The position numbers and the translations under genes are program-made. Source: VXPQ01 sp965117025 (GTDB lineage Bacteria > Bacteroidota > Rhodothermia > Rhodothermales > VXPQ01). From it: a stretch of DNA of 64,000 nucleotides. The notes beneath the pieces were generated by a model, which had not been told where the DNA came from, ran no database searches, and saw only the letters and a program-made list of their open reading frames with translations. The stretch lies in contig OZ220746.1 in the NCBI GenBank assembly GCA_965117025.1, positions 2,480,001 to 2,544,000 of the forward strand, written 5' to 3'. This document shows, in pieces, positions 45,558 through 53,974 of this stretch; the first letter of the stretch is position 1; every line of letters starts with the position of its first letter.

Positions 45558-46586
45558 ATGAAAACGGTTACGTTCGGTGAGGTGATGCTCCGGCTATCGC
45601 CTCCGGGGCATGGGCGTTTTGTGCAAACGCCCTCCCTGGATGTGTCCTTCGGGGGCGGGGAGGCCAATGTGGCCGTGGCGCTGGCCGGTTTCGGATTCGA
45701 CAGCTTTTTCCTGTCCAAGATACCCCGGCACGAGATCGGGCAGGCGTGCGTCAACGAGTTGCGGCGCTACGGCGTATCCGACCGGTTTATGATACGCGGG
45801 GGCGATCGCCTCGGTATCTATTTCCTCGAAACGGGAGCGAGCCAGCGGGGGTCCAAGGTTATCTACGACCGCGCAGGGAGCGCCGTAACGACGCTTGTGC
45901 CCGAAGAAGTCGATCTGGAAGCCGTATTCGACGGCGCCGCGTGGTTCCACTGGACCGGCATTACCCCGGCGCTCGGGGAGGTTCCTCGTCGGATGCTTGA
46001 AGAAGCCTGCCGCGCCGCCCGCCGCGCCGGGGCATCCATAAGCTGCGATCTGAATTTTCGGGCCAAGTTGTGGACGGAAAAAGAAGCGCAGGCCGTGATG
46101 CGCCCCCTTATGCAGTATGTGGACATATGCATTGCCAACGAGGAGGATGCGGAGCGCAGCCTTGGCTTCCGGGCAGGCGCGTCCGATGTGGAAGCGGCCG
46201 AACTGGATGAAGAGGCGTATTTCGGTCTTGCCCGGCAACTCAAAAAAGAGTACGGATTTCGCGCCGTGGCGATTACGCTGCGAGAGAGTTTCTCGGCGTC
46301 CATGAACGGCTGGAGCGCCCTGTTGCACGACGACGGGGCCTGCGTCGAGCCGCAGCGTTCAACCCGCTATGAGATACGGCTTGTGGATCGCGTAGGCGGC
46401 GGCGATGCGTTTGCGGCGGGCCTGATTGCCGGTCTGCTGACGAAGGACAATTCCCGGGAAGCCCTTGAGTTTGCGGTGGCGGCCTCCTGCCTCAAGCAGA
46501 CCATCCCGGGCGATTTCAACCTGGTTTCTGTGCAGGAAGTCGAAAATCTGGCGAAGGGGTCCGGTTCCGGGCGCGTAGAGCGGTAG
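45558..46586 (+). CDS. kdgK: PfkB-family sugar kinase, probably 2-keto-3-deoxygluconate (KDG) kinase
   Basis: 342 residues. N-terminal signature GEVMLRLSPPGHGRFVQT with GGGEANVAVALAGFG; C-terminal VDRVGGGDAFAAGLIAGLL with the catalytic Asp. The YIFLETGASQRGS-like segment (IYFLETGASQRGSKVIYDR) fits KDG kinases, which phosphorylate KDG on the uronate/alginate route to pyruvate and glyceraldehyde-3-phosphate. No KDPG aldolase gene is adjacent. The mannonate-type SDR gene at 51524 would suit the same pathway. Another PfkB substrate remains possible. Confidence 0.8.
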   Translation: MKTVTFGEVMLRLSPPGHGRFVQTPSLDVSFGGGEANVAVALAGFGFDSFFLSKIPRHEIGQACVNELRRYGVSDRFMIRGGDRLGIYFLETGASQRGSKVIYDRAGSAVTTLVPEEVDLEAVFDGAAWFHWTGITPALGEVPRRMLEEACRAARRAGASISCDLNFRAKLWTEKEAQAVMRPLMQYVDICIANEEDAERSLGFRAGASDVEAAELDEEAYFGLARQLKKEYGFRAVAITLRESFSASMNGWSALLHDDGACVEPQRSTRYEIRLVDRVGGGDAFAAGLIAGLLTKDNSREALEFAVAASCLKQTIPGDFNLVSVQEVENLAKGSGSGRVER

Positions 46587-46625
46587 AGAAGCGGGTGTGT
46601 TTCGGCGCGTTGTCTGTTTCGCAAA

Positions 46626-47576
46626 TCACCTGCGCCGGTATGCGGAGGCAATGTCCGAGAGCGTCTCGAATTTCGGGCCTTCTTCCGGAATGGCGACCCC
46701 GAACACCTCGGCGATGATGCTGGTCCACCCGTACAGGAAATAGGTCCAGCCATCCACTGTCTTGACCCCGCGGCGGCATTGCTCCGCCTGTTTCAGGAAG
46801 ATGAAATCGCCCCGGTAATTGTAATCCCAGGCGTAGCCGTCTTGAGGAAAGACGGCCTGGTCGGATACCGGTGAGCCCGGACGATCCTTGCCCATGCCCG
46901 TACCGTTTATGACTACCGAGCGTGCAGGGAGGGTCTGCATCGCCGCATCGTTGCCCGCAGCGTCCTGAACGAGGAGATACTGTACGTTTGCATCGTGTTT
47001 CACCCGGTCGTGCACGGCCTGGATACTGCGTATCCGGCCAGGATCCACATCCGTCACCGTAATCTGTGCCGGTTGTTCGTCGCTCGGAGCGGTCAGAAGC
47101 AAACTCGTGGTTGCTACGGTCGCGCCGCCGGCTCCCAGAAAAAGCATCTCGGCGCCGGTTTCTTTCCAGTATCCGTCCGGAAGAAACGCATTGAGCGCCC
47201 GGCGGCCCGTCACAGCGTCTTTCGCGTGGCCGACGAGCTGTTTCCCTTGTTTGGAAATGCAGGAAATTTCTCCGAGCAGATGTGCATACGGGTCCAGTTC
47301 GTCGAACAGGTTCCGGCTCGCCGCGAGAAGGTCGATTTTGTGCGTGGTGATCAGGGCGCCCCTCGAGAGCGGGTCGTTCTTTATGAAGCGTACGATGTCC
47401 CGGTAGGTATCCGGGTTTGCGCCGATCGGAACGTCCACGCCCACGAGGCGCGCATTGTCCAGTCCAAGGAGTCCGGCCCATTTCGGGAAGATGGGCACAA
47501 TGGAAGATTGTTTCGTGGTTACCCCGATGAAATACAGGGTCGGGGCGGTTGCCGGCCGGAAGAGCGTCGAGGACAT
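46626..47576 (-). CDS. Shikimate/quinate dehydrogenase-like oxidoreductase
   Basis: About 316 residues (the frame is open to 47648). An AroE-type fold: LYFIGVTTKQSSIVPIFPKW, the active-site Lys in ALITTHKIDLL, the KDAVTGRRAL segment in place of NTDGxG, the NADP-binding GAGGATVATTSLL, and a late VINGTGMGKDRPGSPV. It is longer than classical AroE and is not next to aro genes. It lies convergent to the KDG-kinase-like gene, so it may act on a sugar acid or quinate. I prefer the start ATG 47576 (MSSTLFRPATAPT); ATG 47612 lies inside the 24-bp element. Confidence 0.72.
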   Translation of the reverse strand: MSSTLFRPATAPTLYFIGVTTKQSSIVPIFPKWAGLLGLDNARLVGVDVPIGANPDTYRDIVRFIKNDPLSRGALITTHKIDLLAASRNLFDELDPYAHLLGEISCISKQGKQLVGHAKDAVTGRRALNAFLPDGYWKETGAEMLFLGAGGATVATTSLLLTAPSDEQPAQITVTDVDPGRIRSIQAVHDRVKHDANVQYLLVQDAAGNDAAMQTLPARSVVINGTGMGKDRPGSPVSDQAVFPQDGYAWDYNYRGDFIFLKQAEQCRRGVKTVDGWTYFLYGWTSIIAEVFGVAIPEEGPKFETLSDIASAYRRR

Positions 47577-47607
47577 GTTGACCGGTGATCGGAGGGAAGA
47601 GCGCCGC

Positions 47608-47631
47608 TGCATAGTGGTAACAGGCCCTAAT
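47608..47631 (-). repeat. Copy 3 of the 24-bp repeated element, upstream of the shikimate-dehydrogenase-like gene
   Basis: On the minus strand it starts ATTAGG, central CTGTTA, ends ACTATGCA. It lies 32 bp upstream of the preferred start at 47576. Its ATG would also give an MQRR start, as the ATG in copy 2 would. Confidence 0.7.
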
Positions 47632-47764
47632 ATACCGTAGTCGGGCACTTTTTAAAGCAGTTTTCAATGCGGTGGAAGGATTTATGGCACAGTATTTGTC
47701 CTGAAAATAATTGCCTTAGTTAATTGCACACCGAATCGCACACCCTGATCCATGGAGGTCCGCC

Positions 47765-48502
47765 ATGTTATTCCGTTACGGCGTATTCGTTTGTATACTT
47801 TTTTTGTGTTCGGCGCTCACCGCCTGCGACAGCATGGAAGAAACCGAAGACATGCTGACGAAGCAGGAGGTGGATGCGCTTTTGACGGCCATGAACACCA
47901 GTTTCGGGGCGCTGGGTTCGGATTCCGCAGTGTATGAAGCGGTATCCGGCGTCATTCCGGAGGAAGATGACCAGGTAAATCCGGAAGACCTGCTTTCGGG
48001 GATACCGGTGGATACGACCTATGCGTGTTCCGAGGGAGGGTCGATCAACCTGCAAGGTACGGTCATGCTCGGCGCTTCGGATGATGGACAGCTCGTACAG
48101 AATTACGATTTTTCGTTCGCTCCATCGGGATGCGTGGTGACCGTTGAGAACGCTACCTTCGTGCTCGACAGCAACTCCGGCATTCGCCAGCAGGGTATGG
48201 TATCCCTTGAGGTGCTCGAAGGCGATAATGCGCTGACGCTCGCCATTCCGATCATAAACACCGGGACAGGCACAGTGAATTGGGAACTGGATGATCGATC
48301 CGGCATGTGCGATATGAATCTGTCTACTGATGCGACAGTCAGCTTAACCCTGGGGTCTGACCCGGATGCGGGAATACTTCTTGACGCCGATATGGATGTG
48401 GAAGGAGGCACTACAGGTACCCTGTGCGGTATCGAAGTGGAGCTTCCCGCCGAGCTGCCGGAGGACCCGGAAGTCTTTCTCCCCACGGACACATTGCAAT
48501 GA
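47765..48502 (+). CDS. Lipoprotein of unknown function
   Basis: 245 residues. A lipobox (LFLCSALTAC, Cys near residue 21) is followed by an acidic linker (SMEETEDMLTKQEVDALL) and a beta-rich domain with four Cys in the mature part (YACSEGG, PSGCVV, GMCDMN, GTLCGIE). No family recognised. A GGAGGT lies five bases upstream of ATG 47765. Anchored probably to the outer membrane or periplasmic face. It stands alone between a minus-strand gene and a TonB receptor 360 bp downstream. Confidence 0.8.
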   Translation: MLFRYGVFVCILFLCSALTACDSMEETEDMLTKQEVDALLTAMNTSFGALGSDSAVYEAVSGVIPEEDDQVNPEDLLSGIPVDTTYACSEGGSINLQGTVMLGASDDGQLVQNYDFSFAPSGCVVTVENATFVLDSNSGIRQQGMVSLEVLEGDNALTLAIPIINTGTGTVNWELDDRSGMCDMNLSTDATVSLTLGSDPDAGILLDADMDVEGGTTGTLCGIEVELPAELPEDPEVFLPTDTLQ

Positions 48503-48861
48503 GCGAAGCGTCCCGTTTGCGCCTGCCACGTTGCGGATTCGCTGCGGGCGTTCGCCGTGCTCGTTGCCGGTAGTCGATGGACCGCTTGCCGCTTTTCCGG
48601 CTCCCTTGTAATGCTTCAAGACGGCGAGGCGTGCTTTTGCGCGCCTCGCATCTTTTTGTGCGCCGTTTCGATATACATGCAGGCAACAAGATGGCCTGCG
48701 GCGGCGTTTCAAAAGTGCCGGGGACGTTCATGGAATGAATTTCCGGTTCCGCAGGTCTTATACGTGAGCTCCTTATACCTTCTTGCCGGAAACCCGGCTG
48801 AAGGTGTTGTCCGGCGCTCTTCTGAATAAATCCATTCATATCCCGAAAGGATATCGCTGTC
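48503..48861 (+). other. 359-bp intergenic region with a terminator
   Basis: No gene or ORF with coding character. It holds a strong hairpin-T-run at 48624-48656, and then about 200 bp that should contain the promoter of the receptor at 48862. An AAGGA lies about 10 bases before that start. Nothing else ordered is visible. Confidence 0.6.
48624..48656 (+). terminator. Strong intrinsic terminator
   Basis: GCGAGGCGTGC pairs with GCGCGCCTCGC across a TTTT loop (11 pairs, including one G-T wobble). A run of five T's ends at 48656. It stops transcription from the lipoprotein gene about 120 bp upstream. Confidence 0.8.
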
Positions 48862-51384
48862 ATGCTACGATCCACGATGTTCATCGCTGTCGGCCTGCTG
48901 TTTGCCGTTGCTCCCATCCAGTCGGCCTATGCCCAGCAGTTCGGTAACCGGGGGGAAGGCGGAAGGCCTGGGGGCCAGATGCCCTCGACGCAAATTTCCG
49001 GAAGCGTGGTGGACGCAGAGACGGGCGAATCCATTCCGTCCGCTTCCGTGGCTGTGTGGAGCGTACGGGACTCTTCGCTTACCACCGGGGCAATCAGCGA
49101 CTCCGAAGGGGCTTTTCTGATCGAAGGGTTGCGCCCGGGAGCATATTATGTGCAGGTCCACTTTGTGGGGTATGTCATGGAGGAGATTTCGGATGTGGCC
49201 CTCCGTCCGGGATCATGGACTGCCGATCTTGGCGTCATCGAATTGAGGTCCGATGTGGAGATGCTCGATGAAGTGATTGTCGAGGAGCGCCGGGAGTTTA
49301 TGGAAGTCGGCATTGACCGGACCGTGTACAACACCAGGGACCAACTGGTGTCCGCCGGGGGGGATGCCAGCCAGGTGCTGGAGGAAATTCCTTCGGTGGA
49401 AGTGGATATCGACGGCAATATCAGTCTGCGGGGCAACCAGAACGTGGCCATTCTCCTCAATGGCCGTCCTACATCCATGACCGGGGAGGCGCTCATCACC
49501 TTCCTGCAGGGATTGCCGGCGACTTCGGTCGACCGGGTAGAGGTCATACCCAATCCGTCCGCCAAGTACGAACCCGACGGCATGTCCGGTATCCTGAATA
49601 TCGTATTGCGCAAGGACCAGGACCTTGGTCTCGGCGGGAGCCTTACGGCCGGGGGCGGTACGCAGGAGAGTTACAATGTCGGGGGCTCGCTCAATTTTAT
49701 ACAGGGCAAGTTTTCGTCGTTCGTGAACTACGGGTTCCGTCACAGCATGCGTAACTCGACAGGGGATCGTTGGCAGGAAAATCGTTTTGCCGATCCGCTG
49801 ACCGTGATCGACGAGGATGATCGGGGCGAGCGCGGCGGTGATTCGCATAACCTCAGCACCAGCATCGATTACAGCATGAGCGACAAAAACGTGCTGTCGC
49901 TGGCTACGAGGCTGAGTGTGCGCGGGGGGGATCAGGACGGGCTGAACGCGTATCGCCTTCTTGACGCGAACGAGATATTGATGAGCAGCTACGACCGGAC
50001 GCGCCTTGGAGACCGGACGGACCTGAACCAGGATTACCGCCTCACGTTTTCCCGGATTGTTGCGCCAGGAACCCACGAACTGCAGATCGAGGCGCGGTAC
50101 GAAAAAGAGGATGAGGACGACAAGAACAGTTATGTGGAGGATGGGCTTCGCTTCGGGGCGTTTGGCGCCGGGACAGATCCTTTCATGCAGCGTTCGACGC
50201 AGGGCGAAAACTCGGGCGAGAGGTCCCTCCAACTGGATTATTCCCGCCCGCTGGGTAACGGCAAACTGGAGGCGGGGTACAGAGGGTCCATCGATTTACT
50301 GGACAGCCGGTTCGAGGTCGAGACGTTCGATCACGGCCTGAACGCGTACATGATAGATGCTCGCAGGACGAACACATTCGACTACCAGCAGAATATCCAG
50401 GCCGCATACGGTATTGTGCAGCAGTCATTCGGGCCTTTCGCTACGCAGGTGGGTTTACGGTACGAGCAGGCGAGGACGACGTTCGATCTGACCACGACCA
50501 ACGACCGGTACGAGAACGATTACAACAATTTTTTCCCGAGCGCCTTTCTGACCTGGGAGTTATCCCGGTCCGAAACGGGCTGGAAGCAAATCAAATTCAG
50601 CTACAGCAAGCGCGTCAATCGTCCGCGGATCTGGTCGCTGAATCCTTTCAACGATGATCTGGATCCGTATTCCCGGCGCGAGGGGAATCCGTACCTCGAA
50701 CCGGAGTACACGCATGCGATGGAGGGCAGCTACATTCACTTTGCCGGCCCTGTTTCGGTCACGTTTACCCCGTATTATCGCAAGACGAACAACCGGATTC
50801 AGTGGTACGAATTCATTAACGATCAGGGCGTGTCGATCACGACGTTCCGCAACTTCGATTCGAGCGATTCGTGGGGGCTCGAGTCCATCGGCACGTTACG
50901 GTTATCGGACAGACTGAATGCGTTCGGCAGCTTCAACGCCTTTCGGATGCAGACAGACGGATCCAACGTGGAGAGCGGTCTCGGAAACGATGCCTGGGGC
51001 TGGTCAACCCGCGCGAACGCCACGCTCAGCGTTCGGGAGGGATTGTCCGTCCAGCTATCCTGGTTCTACCGGGCGCCCATGGATATCGAAAACGGCCGCA
51101 TTGGGGCGTTTTCGCGGGTGAGTTTCGGGGCGCGCCAGCAGTTGCTCAACGAGCGGGCCACGCTCAGCCTGCAGGTCCGCGATCCGTTCGACATGATGCA
51201 GTTCAATATCACGCGCGAGACGCCCCGGTTCTATCAGGAGAGCATCCGCAGTTTCAACGCCCGCCAGGTCAATCTTTCCCTGACATACAACTTCGGACGG
51301 CAACGGCAGCAGCGGCGCCAGCGCGGGAACTACGAGGGAGGAGACGGCATGGATCAGGAAGTACAGCAGGAGATGCCGATGTAG
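48862..51384 (+). CDS. Outer-membrane receptor with CarboxypepD_reg-like domain (TonB-dependent type)
   Basis: 840 residues. Signal peptide (MLRSTMFIAVGLLFAVAPIQSAYAQQ), a carboxypeptidase-regulatory-like domain (ISGSVVDAETGESIPSASV ... YYVQVHFVGY), a plug (SQVLEEIPSVEVDIDGNISL, NVAILLNGRPTSMTGEALI, VEVIPNPSAKYEPDGMSGIL), and a long outer-membrane barrel. It is of the OMP_b-brl_3 type, common in Bacteroidota and usually without a paired SusD; none is seen here. The C-terminal 25 residues are Arg/Gln-rich (GRQRQQRRQRGNYEGGDG), unusual for a barrel end. Substrate unknown. Confidence 0.88.
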   Translation: MLRSTMFIAVGLLFAVAPIQSAYAQQFGNRGEGGRPGGQMPSTQISGSVVDAETGESIPSASVAVWSVRDSSLTTGAISDSEGAFLIEGLRPGAYYVQVHFVGYVMEEISDVALRPGSWTADLGVIELRSDVEMLDEVIVEERREFMEVGIDRTVYNTRDQLVSAGGDASQVLEEIPSVEVDIDGNISLRGNQNVAILLNGRPTSMTGEALITFLQGLPATSVDRVEVIPNPSAKYEPDGMSGILNIVLRKDQDLGLGGSLTAGGGTQESYNVGGSLNFIQGKFSSFVNYGFRHSMRNSTGDRWQENRFADPLTVIDEDDRGERGGDSHNLSTSIDYSMSDKNVLSLATRLSVRGGDQDGLNAYRLLDANEILMSSYDRTRLGDRTDLNQDYRLTFSRIVAPGTHELQIEARYEKEDEDDKNSYVEDGLRFGAFGAGTDPFMQRSTQGENSGERSLQLDYSRPLGNGKLEAGYRGSIDLLDSRFEVETFDHGLNAYMIDARRTNTFDYQQNIQAAYGIVQQSFGPFATQVGLRYEQARTTFDLTTTNDRYENDYNNFFPSAFLTWELSRSETGWKQIKFSYSKRVNRPRIWSLNPFNDDLDPYSRREGNPYLEPEYTHAMEGSYIHFAGPVSVTFTPYYRKTNNRIQWYEFINDQGVSITTFRNFDSSDSWGLESIGTLRLSDRLNAFGSFNAFRMQTDGSNVESGLGNDAWGWSTRANATLSVREGLSVQLSWFYRAPMDIENGRIGAFSRVSFGARQQLLNERATLSLQVRDPFDMMQFNITRETPRFYQESIRSFNARQVNLSLTYNFGRQRQQRRQRGNYEGGDGMDQEVQQEMPM

Positions 51385-51523
51385 GGGACTATCGCCCGGC
51401 TTTGGCATCATGCATTTTCAGGCATCCTGAACGCGCGGCATTCCACCTCTGTGCCGACACGGCTACCCAGCCGATCATCGATACGGGCGAACAGAATCAG
51501 TAAACCGGCGGCCTCATTTTCCG

Positions 51524-52381
51524 CTACACGCCGCTGAACGCGCCGAAGCCTCCATCCACGGGCACGACCACGCCGGTCACGAACCGTGAGGCGTCACTGC
51601 ACAGCCAGACGAGTGTTCCCGCGAGTTCGTCTACCTCGCCGAAGCGTCCCATGGGCGTATGGTCGATGATTTGCCGGCCCCGCTCGGTCAGCGAGCCGTC
51701 TTCATTCAGAAGCAGGCTCCGGTTCTGTTCTCCGATGAAGAATCCCGGCGCAATGGCGTTCACGCGGAGTCCGTCGCCGAATATCCGGGCAAGTTCCACG
51801 GCCATCCACCGGGTGAAATTCTCGACGGAGGCTTTGGCTGCGGAATAGCCCACGACCCGGGTGAGCGCGCGGCCCGCCGCCATGGAAGAGACGTTGACAA
51901 TGGAGCCGGCGCACAGGGTTTCCGTTCCTTCTTTCTTGTCGTTGTTTTTTGCCGCCCCCATTATCTCGCCAAAAACCTGCGTGGGCAGCACGGTTCCGAT
52001 CAGGTTGAGGTCAAACACTTGCCGGAAGGCTATTTCCGGCATGTCGAAAATGCTGTCTCCGGGTTTGAGCGTGGCCGCCTTGATGTTGCCTCCGGCGGCG
52101 TTCACAAGGATGTCCACCCGCCCGAAGCGTTCGACAATGAGGTCGCGGGCCGCCGTAAGCTGGTCTTTCTTCAGCACATCTGCGGGGATGCCCGCCGCCG
52201 CGGTGGCCCCGGCTTCTTCCAGTGCCCGGGCGGCATCCTCGACCCGCTTTTTGTTGCGCGCCAGGATGACCACCGACGCGCCCGCCTCGACCAGTCCCCG
52301 GCAGCAGGCCGACCCCAGCGCCCCGGATCCGCCCGTGACGACGGCCACGCGCCCCGTAAGGTCATAAATGGAATGTTGCAT
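51524..52381 (-). CDS. SDR-family oxidoreductase, probably D-mannonate (fructuronate) reductase type
   Basis: 285 residues, short-chain dehydrogenase. Cofactor motif VTGGSGALGSACCRGL, NAAGG, and active site SSMAAGRALTRVVGYSAAK (Ser and YxxxK). The end KVxxVVPVDGGF-like (VTGVVVPVDGGFGAF) is typical. The sequence, including INxD-like LNLIGTVLPTQVFGEIM, resembles SDR-type D-mannonate oxidoreductases, which interconvert fructuronate and mannonate. It is divergent from the isomerase gene at 52525, with 143 bp between them. That fits one sugar-acid locus. Exact substrate not proven. Confidence 0.8.
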   Translation of the reverse strand: MQHSIYDLTGRVAVVTGGSGALGSACCRGLVEAGASVVILARNKKRVEDAARALEEAGATAAAGIPADVLKKDQLTAARDLIVERFGRVDILVNAAGGNIKAATLKPGDSIFDMPEIAFRQVFDLNLIGTVLPTQVFGEIMGAAKNNDKKEGTETLCAGSIVNVSSMAAGRALTRVVGYSAAKASVENFTRWMAVELARIFGDGLRVNAIAPGFFIGEQNRSLLLNEDGSLTERGRQIIDHTPMGRFGEVDELAGTLVWLCSDASRFVTGVVVPVDGGFGAFSGV

Positions 52382-52524
52382 AATCGTTACGAAAGATTGC
52401 CTTGCATGTCGTTTATTCTATGCGGGCGAACGGAGCGGGATCGCGGGAATGATTCTGTCTCGGGGACAGGCGCAGCACCTGTGCGCATCAGACATCGTAT
52501 CGAAAATACGAAGAAGGAGAGCAT

Positions 52525-53955
52525 ATGACGAACGATAATCCGGTGACGCTTGGCGTCATTGTCGGAAACCGGGGTTTTTTCCCGGATCATCTGTGCGCCA
52601 CCGGGCGCCGGCAGATCGTAGCCTTGCTGGAGAAAGAAGGCATCCATGTCGTGATCACGCCTGAAGAGGCCACGAACAACGGCGCGGTGGAAACGCTTGC
52701 GGAGGCGCGCCTCTGCGCCGATCTGTTTCGCGCGCGCCGCGACGACATCGACGGGATACTGGTCACGCTGCCCAATTTCGGGGACGAGCGGGCTGTGGCG
52801 AATGTGCTGCGCTGGGCCGCGCTCGGCGTGCCTGTGCTTGTGCATGCCTTTGCGGATTCGAAGTCGGACATGTCGCTCGCGAGCCGCCGGGACAGTTTTT
52901 GCGGCAAGATATCCGTCTGCAATAACCTGAGGCAGTACGGCATTCCGTTTTCGCTCACCAGCCGGCATACGATGGACCCCGGAAGCGAGGCGTTTGCGGA
53001 AGACCTGCGCCGCTTTGCGGCCACCTGCCGCGTCGTGCGCTCGCTCAAAAACCTGCGCCTGGGTCAGATCGGCGCCCGGCCTGCCGCATTCAACACGGTG
53101 CGCTACAGCGAAAAACTGCTGGAACAGGCCGGTATTTCCGTCGAAACGCTGGATCTGTCCGAATTGCTCGGATGGATTCGCCGTCTGGATGACGACGAGC
53201 GCCCCGTTACCGACAAAATCGAGGCAATGGGCGCCTATACGCGGATAGACGGCATTCCCCGGGAAAGCCTGCTGAAGATGGCCAAGTTGGGAGTGTGCAT
53301 CGATCGGTTCATGGAAGAGCAGGGCCTTGCAGCGACGGCCATCCAGTGCTGGACCTCGCTGGAGGAGTTCTACGGGGTGGTGCCCTGTACGGCGATGAGC
53401 ATGATGAGCGACCGGCTCATGGCGAGCGCCTGCGAGGCGGATATCGTGGGAGCCCTGAGTATGTATGTGTTGCAGGAAGCGGCTCGCGTTCCTGCGGCGC
53501 TTCTCGACTGGAACAACGACTATGGAGACGATCCGAACAAGGGGGTCGTATTTCATTGTTCGAACCTGCCCAAATCCTTTTTTGTGGACGAAGGAGCGGA
53601 CGCCCACCGGATGGATTTTCAGGAAATCATCGCCGGGTCGGTCGGTAAGGAGAATACGTACGGCACCATTGTGGGGCGGGTCGCTCCCGGGCCGTTCACA
53701 TTCGCCCGTATTTCCACGGACGACCTGGAGGGGCGCATACGCGCCTACGTGGGAGAGGGCGCTTTCACGCCGGACGAACTCCGAACCTTCGGAGGCTACG
53801 GGGTGTTCGAGGTGGCGAACATGCAGGAATTGCTCCGGTACATCTGCGAATCCGGGTTCGAACACCATGTGGCGGCAACGCGGGCGCGCGTCGCCGGAGC
53901 CGTCGGCGAAGCGCTCGGCAAGTACATGGATTGGGAAGTGAATCATCACGCATAG
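52525..53955 (+). CDS. L-fucose/L-arabinose isomerase-family protein
   Basis: 476 residues. The fucose isomerase-like fold: TLGVIVGNRGFFPDHLCATG at the start, DGILVTLPNFGDERAVANVL, and QCWTSLEEFYGVVPCTAMSM followed by SACEADIVGALSMYV, where the conserved Glu and Asp bind metal. It should isomerise an aldose to a ketose in the cytosol, but the exact sugar is unclear. AAGGAG lies close upstream of ATG 52525. It leads a + run with two sodium symporters and further genes. A truncated copy of its 3' end lies between the symporters. Confidence 0.82.
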   Translation: MTNDNPVTLGVIVGNRGFFPDHLCATGRRQIVALLEKEGIHVVITPEEATNNGAVETLAEARLCADLFRARRDDIDGILVTLPNFGDERAVANVLRWAALGVPVLVHAFADSKSDMSLASRRDSFCGKISVCNNLRQYGIPFSLTSRHTMDPGSEAFAEDLRRFAATCRVVRSLKNLRLGQIGARPAAFNTVRYSEKLLEQAGISVETLDLSELLGWIRRLDDDERPVTDKIEAMGAYTRIDGIPRESLLKMAKLGVCIDRFMEEQGLAATAIQCWTSLEEFYGVVPCTAMSMMSDRLMASACEADIVGALSMYVLQEAARVPAALLDWNNDYGDDPNKGVVFHCSNLPKSFFVDEGADAHRMDFQEIIAGSVGKENTYGTIVGRVAPGPFTFARISTDDLEGRIRAYVGEGAFTPDELRTFGGYGVFEVANMQELLRYICESGFEHHVAATRARVAGAVGEALGKYMDWEVNHHA

Positions 53956-53974
53956 AGAGAACCACGCCGAAATC

